Below are positions 57,937 to 64,000 of a DNA stretch of 64,000 bases, one piece after another. The translations under genes were made by a program, and so were the position numbers. The stretch is from Leuconostoc mesenteroides subsp. mesenteroides (GTDB lineage Bacteria > Bacillota > Bacilli > Lactobacillales > Lactobacillaceae), in contig CP046062.1 in NCBI GenBank assembly GCA_009676745.1, positions 498,501-562,500 on the forward strand. The letters run 5' to 3'. The first letter of the stretch is position 1, and every line of letters begins with the position of its first letter. The notes under the pieces are model-generated. The model was not told the DNA's origin. It saw only the letters and a program-made list of their open reading frames with translations, and made no database searches.

Positions 57937-58973
57937 TGCAGTATCAAATTTATTGGACACCTAATACCGAACTACTTGAGCTTCAAGGGGCAACAGTTGA
58001 CTTTAGGTCGTTGAATGAAGTGTACTATGAAAATTATTTTTTGCCGAGTGGAGAAGTTGTTGCGCGATGGCATTCTGTCTATAACGCAATGAACGGACAA
58101 CCAGTAGCAAAGGCAGACTTGCCTCAGTTGTCAAACGATGAGACATATGTAATAGAACGTCATATTGATGTGAGTGATCGGATGTTTGCTTATTTGGTGG
58201 TAACTTTCTTTGATCAGCAATACCAGCCAATTGCTACTTTTAGTGAAAATACTGAAAAACTGTTAATCAATACACCAAGTGAGTATGCTTTTTATGTGAT
58301 TGATTTAGTTTCTGCAGGAAGCGGACATTTTACATTTCATAATTTCGATATCCGCGTAAAAAAGGCTGGTATTTTGCGAGAAACGGACCAAGAAATAGCA
58401 CCACAATTATATACTTATTTACACCAACCAAAGAAAGTGACGAGTAAAGTATTACGGGTTATTTTTTCAGAGCCAGAAAAAGCAGCGACTGACTATGTTA
58501 CGCAAAAAATAAAAACAACGCAGCAAGCTGTATTATTCGTTGCAAGCGGCGCACTGAAGGCAGGTTATTATCGCCAGTTAGCGTTGATATCAGCTATTAA
58601 AAATGCACGAAAACAGACTAAGGCGCACAACATTGAGTTTGTTGGTTATGGACCAATATCTAGTTACGCTGCCCTCTATTATCAGCAACAAATTAAAAAG
58701 AGTGTGGCGATTATTAGCGAAGATATTTTATTGTCTCCTGAAAAGTCGGAATGGGCAATTGAACGTAGCGTTGATGGTGTTAACTATCTTACTAGTTCGA
58801 TATTGCCTAACACGCAACTTGATCTGATCATTCCACATCCAAAGTATGAGCGATTAGAGACACTGACATATGAGACGCCAACGCCTGAAGAATACGAGCA
58901 GCAATTGCTATATGAAGCTGAACACCCGAAACCTAGCGCATTCGCTAAGTTTTTTGGTCAAAAAAGCAAATGA
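57936..58973 (+). CDS. asp3: Accessory Sec system protein Asp3 with extra C-terminal domain
   Basis: 345 residues. Residues ~1-155 match the Asp3 domain (IYWTPNTELLELQG, NYFLPSGEVVARWHS). The ~170 following residues look like an alpha/beta hydrolase: the strand-turn-helix VGYGPISSYAALYYQ resembles the Asp2 elbow GASMGSYPALYY, but the Gly-x-Ser-x-Gly serine is not kept. It may be a non-catalytic Asp2-like fold. One-nt overlap with asp2. Confidence 0.75.
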   Translation: MQYQIYWTPNTELLELQGATVDFRSLNEVYYENYFLPSGEVVARWHSVYNAMNGQPVAKADLPQLSNDETYVIERHIDVSDRMFAYLVVTFFDQQYQPIATFSENTEKLLINTPSEYAFYVIDLVSAGSGHFTFHNFDIRVKKAGILRETDQEIAPQLYTYLHQPKKVTSKVLRVIFSEPEKAATDYVTQKIKTTQQAVLFVASGALKAGYYRQLALISAIKNARKQTKAHNIEFVGYGPISSYAALYYQQQIKKSVAIISEDILLSPEKSEWAIERSVDGVNYLTSSILPNTQLDLIIPHPKYERLETLTYETPTPEEYEQQLLYEAEHPKPSAFAKFFGQKSK

Positions 58974-59018
58974 TAAGTTAGCCAGAACCAACAGAAAAAG
59001 AGTCAAACAGGTAAATGT

Positions 59019-59393
59019 TTAGCTCTTTTTCTGTTGGTTTTTTAAGGTAACGGTAGCAATACTCGTTAATTGATTATTAATATTCTCGGTAATTTTAACA
59101 TGCCATACTTGGAGTGAATGGCCAATATTTACTGGGATTGCAGTAGCAATCAAAATCCCCTTGTTTACTGGTTTTAAATGATGTGTTTGAATATCGACAC
59201 CAACAGGAAAGTAATCATCAGATAAAGCTTCTTTTGCACCTAATGAGGCTGCTGTTTCAGCTAATAAGGCGTTAATACCACCATGAACAATGCCATAAGG
59301 TTGCATAATTTTATCAGTGACAGCTAACTCAACAACAGTTTTATCAGCAGACAATATTGTGGTTTTTAATTCTAAAAGTTCTATAATATTCAT
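59019..59393 (-). CDS. menI: Hotdog thioesterase, MenI-like
   Basis: 124 residues. PaaI-type hotdog with PYGIVHGGINALLAETAASLG (catalytic Glu in the helix). Placed next to menB, it is probably 1,4-dihydroxy-2-naphthoyl-CoA thioesterase. The ATG has AAAGGAAA before it; a longer in-frame reading is rejected. Divergent from menB with 35 bp between the start codons. Confidence 0.8.
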   Translation of the reverse strand: MNIIELLELKTTILSADKTVVELAVTDKIMQPYGIVHGGINALLAETAASLGAKEALSDDYFPVGVDIQTHHLKPVNKGILIATAIPVNIGHSLQVWHVKITENINNQLTSIATVTLKNQQKKS

Positions 59394-59428
59394 AATAACT
59401 AATTTCCTTTCTGAATGGAGTATAACAA

Positions 59429-60262
59429 ATGACAACTTGGAGTGCTATTAAGAAATACGACGAGATTATTTTTGAAAAAAATAATGATGGCAAAAATCCT
59501 GGAAAAATTGCTAAAATTACGATGAATGACGTCGCAACACATAATGCTTTTACACCAGGAATGGTATCTGAAATGATAGATGCTTTTACAATTGCACGTG
59601 ATGATGCGCACATTGGTGTGATTATTTTAACTGGTGCTGGAGATAAAGCTTTTTCTTCAGGTGGAAACCAAAAAGTACGTGGTAATGGTGGGTATGTTGG
59701 ATCTGATGGTATTCCTCGTTTAAATGTTTTGGACTTGCAACGACTAATGCGTATTATTCCTAAGCCAATCATTGCTATGGTCAAGGGCTGGTCTATCGGT
59801 GGTGGGAATGTATTGCAATTGGTTGCTGATTTAACTATTGCTGCAGACAACGCTAAGTTTGGCCAAACAGGACCAATGGTAGGTTCATTTGATGCTGGAT
59901 ATGGTTCAGGCTACTTAGCTAGAGTAATAGGGCATAAGCGTGCCAAGGAGGTATGGTTCTTGAATCATTTCTATACTGCTGAGGAAGCTTATCAAATGAA
60001 CTGGATTAATAAAGTGGTGCCAACAAATGAAGTAGAAGACGCTACAATTGAATGGGCTGATGAACTATTAACTAAATCACCAACTGCCTTACGATTCATT
60101 AAAGCGGCTATGAATGCCGATACAGATGGACTTGCAGGCTTACAGCAATTTGCAGGGGATGCAACCATGCTGTACTATACATCAGATGAGGCTAAAGAAG
60201 GTCGTGACTCTTTCAAAGAAAAGCGCAATCCTGACTTTGATCAATTCCCAAAGTTCCCATAA
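59429..60262 (+). CDS. menB: 1,4-dihydroxy-2-naphthoyl-CoA synthase
   Basis: 277 residues. Crotonase-fold ring closure of menaquinone synthesis. [55 protein letters not shown] and the C-terminal [20 protein letters not shown] are diagnostic. Bacillus MenB has GGDQ where this one has GGNQ. GGAG precedes the ATG. Confidence 0.95.
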   Translation: MTTWSAIKKYDEIIFEKNNDGKNPGKIAKITMNDVATHNAFTPGMVSEMIDAFTIARDDAHIGVIILTGAGDKAFSSGGNQKVRGNGGYVGSDGIPRLNVLDLQRLMRIIPKPIIAMVKGWSIGGGNVLQLVADLTIAADNAKFGQTGPMVGSFDAGYGSGYLARVIGHKRAKEVWFLNHFYTAEEAYQMNWINKVVPTNEVEDATIEWADELLTKSPTALRFIKAAMNADTDGLAGLQQFAGDATMLYYTSDEAKEGRDSFKEKRNPDFDQFPKFP

Positions 60263-60282
60263 ACAACGGAGGTTTAACACAT

Positions 60283-61077
60283 ATGGCCTTAAAAATTGCG
60301 GTTGCACAAATTGATATAGTATTGGGGAAACCAGCTATTAATGAGCAAACAGTAATCGAGTATGCTCAGCAGGCTGCAACAGTAGGGGCTGATATTTTAG
60401 TTTATCCTGAAATGTGGAACACAGGTTATGACCTACTTAATTTGGAGGCCACAGCTGATTCCCAAGGACAAAGAAGCATTAAGTTGTTGCGTACTCTTGC
60501 TAAAAAATATCGTCTCAACATTGTTGGTGGCTCTGTGGCAACTGCCCAAGCAGAGAACAATTTTTACAACACGATGTTTGTTTTTAATGATAAAGGCGAA
60601 CAAGTAAGTGAATATAAAAAGCTCCATTTATTTGGATTAATGAATGAAGAAAAATTCATGTCAGCGGGAAACAAAACAAATTGTTTTAATTTGGCAAATG
60701 TATCGTCTGTTGGTGCCATTTGCTATGATATTCGCTTTCCAGAGTGGTTACGAACCATGATGAGTGAAGGACCACAAGAAATTTTGTATATTGTTGCTGA
60801 ATGGCCGATTCAACGAATAAAACAATGGCAACTTTTGCTGCAAGCACGAGCCATTGAAAATCAAACATTTGTAGTCGCTGCAAATCGTGTTGGTCGAGAT
60901 AACGACAATAGATTTGGTGGTCGTTCATTAATTATTGATCCACTAGGAAATATTATCGAACAAGCAAGTGATGACAAAGCGGAATTATTAGTAGCGGAAA
61001 TTAATATTAATGATGAAAAAGCTATTCGAGGAGAAATCCCAGTGTTTAACGATCGTCGTCCAGAACTCTACAGATAA
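60283..61077 (+). CDS. Nitrilase-superfamily amidase, omega-amidase-like
   Basis: 264 residues. The Glu-Lys-Cys triad is visible: YPEMWNTGYDL (Glu), YKKLHLFGL (Lys) and GAICYDIRFPEW (Cys). The branch hydrolyses 2-oxoglutaramate-type amides (Nit2, MtnU). GGAGG precedes ATG 60283. It is followed 10 nt later by an aminotransferase, a pair expected for methionine salvage (MtnU/MtnE). Confidence 0.88.
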   Translation: MALKIAVAQIDIVLGKPAINEQTVIEYAQQAATVGADILVYPEMWNTGYDLLNLEATADSQGQRSIKLLRTLAKKYRLNIVGGSVATAQAENNFYNTMFVFNDKGEQVSEYKKLHLFGLMNEEKFMSAGNKTNCFNLANVSSVGAICYDIRFPEWLRTMMSEGPQEILYIVAEWPIQRIKQWQLLLQARAIENQTFVVAANRVGRDNDNRFGGRSLIIDPLGNIIEQASDDKAELLVAEININDEKAIRGEIPVFNDRRPELYR

Positions 61078-61087
61078 GGTGAATAAT

Positions 61088-62272
61088 ATGCATTTTGAAG
61101 AATCCGACTTACTTAAAACACTACCGAAACAATTTTTTGCAACACTTGTGGCTAAAGTTAACGCGAAAATCGCTGCCGGAAAAGATGTGATTAATTTGGG
61201 TCAAGGAAATCCTGATCAGCCTACGCCTAGTTATATTGTTAAATCTTTACAAGCGGCTGCAGAAAATCCGGCCGATCATAAATATTCGTTATTTCGCGGT
61301 GAAGAACGCTTTAAGAAAGCCATTGCAGAATTTTATGCTGATGAGTACGGTGTTTCAATCGACCCAGAAACAGAAGTAGCTATATTAGCCGGATCGAAAA
61401 TTGGTTTGGTTGAGCTGCCATGGGCATTAATGAATCCTGGGGAGACACTATTATTACCAGATCCAGGGTATCCGGATTATTTATCTGCTACAGCATTGGG
61501 ACGCGTAAATTATGAATCAGTACCTTTAAAACAAGAAAATAATTTTTTGGTTGATTATGAAGCAATTCCAAGCTCAGTAGCTAAAGCAGCCAAATTTTTA
61601 TACCTCAATTATCCTAATAATCCAACTGGTGCAATTGCTACTTCAGAATTCTATCAGCAGACTGTTCGTTTTGCAGAAGAAAACCAGGTTGGCATTGTAT
61701 CTGATTTTGCCTATGGTGCAATTGGCTATGATAATCATAAGCCATTATCGTTTCTACAAACTGAAAACTCAAAAAAGGTTGGCATTGAAACGTATACTTT
61801 CTCAAAGACGTTCAATATGGCGGGATGGCGAGTAGGATTTGCGGTTGGAAACGCAGAAATGATTGAAGCAATTAATCTAATTCAAGATCATTTATTCGTT
61901 TCATTGTTCCCAGCAGTTCAAGATGCAGCGATTGAGGCTTTAACAAATAAAGTAGCGCGTGAAAAAGCAGTTGCAGATCTGACCAATCTTTATCAACGTC
62001 GTCGTGATGTCTTTATTAATGCGGTTCGAGAATTTGGTTGGGAACCTTATGTACCGCAGGGAGCCTTTTATGTATTGATGCCTGTACCTAAAGGGTACAC
62101 ATCGAGTGAGTTTGCAGATTTACTATTAGAAGAGGCTAATGTTGCCGTAGCTGATGCATCAGGATTTGGTAAAGAAGGACAAGGTTATATACGTGTCGGA
62201 CTAACAATTGGTGAAGAACGGTTAGCTGAAGCTGCGAAGCGAATTAGTAAGCTAGCAATATTTTCAAAGTAA
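61088..62272 (+). CDS. Class I/II aminotransferase, MtnE-like
   Basis: 394 residues. PLP lysine in YTFSKTFNMAGWRVGF (SKTFNMAG), substrate Asn/Arg in NYPNNPTGA and the C-terminal RVGLT. Glutamine-dependent aminotransferases of 4-methylthio-2-oxobutyrate belong here; the adjacent omega-amidase would remove the 2-oxoglutaramate product. ATG 61088 has AAGGTGA upstream. Confidence 0.85.
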   Translation: MHFEESDLLKTLPKQFFATLVAKVNAKIAAGKDVINLGQGNPDQPTPSYIVKSLQAAAENPADHKYSLFRGEERFKKAIAEFYADEYGVSIDPETEVAILAGSKIGLVELPWALMNPGETLLLPDPGYPDYLSATALGRVNYESVPLKQENNFLVDYEAIPSSVAKAAKFLYLNYPNNPTGAIATSEFYQQTVRFAEENQVGIVSDFAYGAIGYDNHKPLSFLQTENSKKVGIETYTFSKTFNMAGWRVGFAVGNAEMIEAINLIQDHLFVSLFPAVQDAAIEALTNKVAREKAVADLTNLYQRRRDVFINAVREFGWEPYVPQGAFYVLMPVPKGYTSSEFADLLLEEANVAVADASGFGKEGQGYIRVGLTIGEERLAEAAKRISKLAIFSK

Positions 62273-62763
62273 GCTATATACGGCTTACTTTTTATTTTCA
62301 TAAAAACGAATGTCATGAAACTTTTTTCTAAAAAAACTACTAAAACACGATTGATTATTTATGAAAAAAGAAAAAAATAAGTAAAAAAAGCAAGTAAAAA
62401 AGAAGTAAAGAAAGTAGTTGACTGAAAGGGATAAAGTTGGTATATTAATATATGTTCCGACGGAGCGAAGCAACGAAAAGGTTGAGGCGTAGGGAAGGAA
62501 CGAGCGCGAAAAGAGAGAGGAAGCAACGAAAAGAAGTAGTTGACAAATCGAAAAGAGCGTGATAAGATAATATAGTTGTCTCAGCGACAACAAGTAGCAC
62601 ATTGAAAACTGAACAAAACTTTGAACAAACGAATCTGTAGCTGTTACGTAAAGTAACAAAAACAAATTTGCGAAGTCAATTCGTAACAAACAATAAACGG
62701 ATTACGTTATAGAGATATAGCGAAAAATAGTCAGTTTAATCGAAGAGCAATCTTCAAATTTTC
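62273..62763 (+). promoter_or_regulatory. rRNA operon promoter region
   Basis: Two near-consensus promoters. P1: TTGACT (62418-62423), 17-bp spacer, TATATT (62441-62446). P2: TTGACA (62540-62545), 17-bp spacer, TAAGAT (62563-62568). A 14-bp direct repeat GAAGCAACGAAAAG occurs at 62467-62480 and 62520-62533, and GTAGTTGAC is repeated at both -35 boxes. The region before 16S is AT-rich with antitermination-like boxes. Confidence 0.85.

Positions 62764-64000
<1,237 letters not shown>

Noticed and set aside
62285..62689. 134-codon minus-strand ORF in the rRNA promoter region
   Set aside because: Antisense shadow across two good rRNA promoters; low-complexity protein.

Overview
The window is a chromosomal replication-origin region of a lactic acid bacterium, most probably a Leuconostoc. 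The partial 16S rRNA at the right end reads like Leuconostoc 16S from memory. The base composition is AT-rich, and gene content (D-2-hydroxyacid dehydrogenase, water-forming NADH oxidase, FNR-like regulator, tyrS T-box) fits a low-GC Lactobacillales. Species cannot be fixed without an alignment. oriC lies at about 44.4-46.4 kb: DnaA boxes upstream of dnaA and an unwinding element between dnaA and dnaN. Genes left of it run mostly on the minus strand and genes right of it on the plus strand, so both arms are read mostly in the direction of replication.

Left arm, from the left edge: a truncated nickel/cobalt transporter with its own attenuated leader; a PadR / HAAS / DUF4097 envelope module; the leucine operon leuABCD plus a YrdC-domain gene, preceded by a leucine-rich leader peptide and attenuator; a SufT-like gene and an NmrA-type reductase; an XRE-TPR regulator heading sufCDSUB, also behind an attenuated leader; tyrS with a tRNA-Tyr T-box, followed by a D-2-hydroxyacid dehydrogenase; a second PadR module that resembles LiaX/LiaY; an esterase; gshA; a MacB-type ABC exporter with a divergent dual-HTH regulator; a hydratase-family gene behind an isoleucine-rich leader peptide and a strong terminator; a degenerate tRNA-Ile-like element; a YeiH/LysR pair; xpt; lepB-GNAT-corA; and yidC-rnpA-rpmH.

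About 9 kb (fnr, nox, redox and transport genes, an alpha-carbonic anhydrase) separates rpmH from dnaA, which are neighbours in many Firmicutes. Right of oriC come dnaA, dnaN, an S4-domain gene, recF, gyrB, gyrA, a glutathione peroxidase, an asp1-asp2-asp3 accessory-secretion cluster without secA2/secY2 beside it, divergent menI/menB, a nitrilase plus aminotransferase pair, and an rRNA operon with two promoters. Two perfect ParB-type parS sites lie on either side of oriC.

The most interesting signal is a set of four short leader ORFs rich in Leu/Ile codons, each followed by an intrinsic terminator and alternative pairings. They precede leuABCD, the suf operon, the Ni/Co transporter and the hydratase. 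The suf and Ni/Co leaders share one architecture: an 18-codon ORF, ordered strands 1:2, 2:3, 3:4, then a strand that can invade the terminator. This suggests that Fe-S cluster assembly and metal uptake are linked to branched-chain amino acid supply, which makes sense because LeuCD is an Fe-S enzyme. This regulon is inference; the structures are read directly from sequence.
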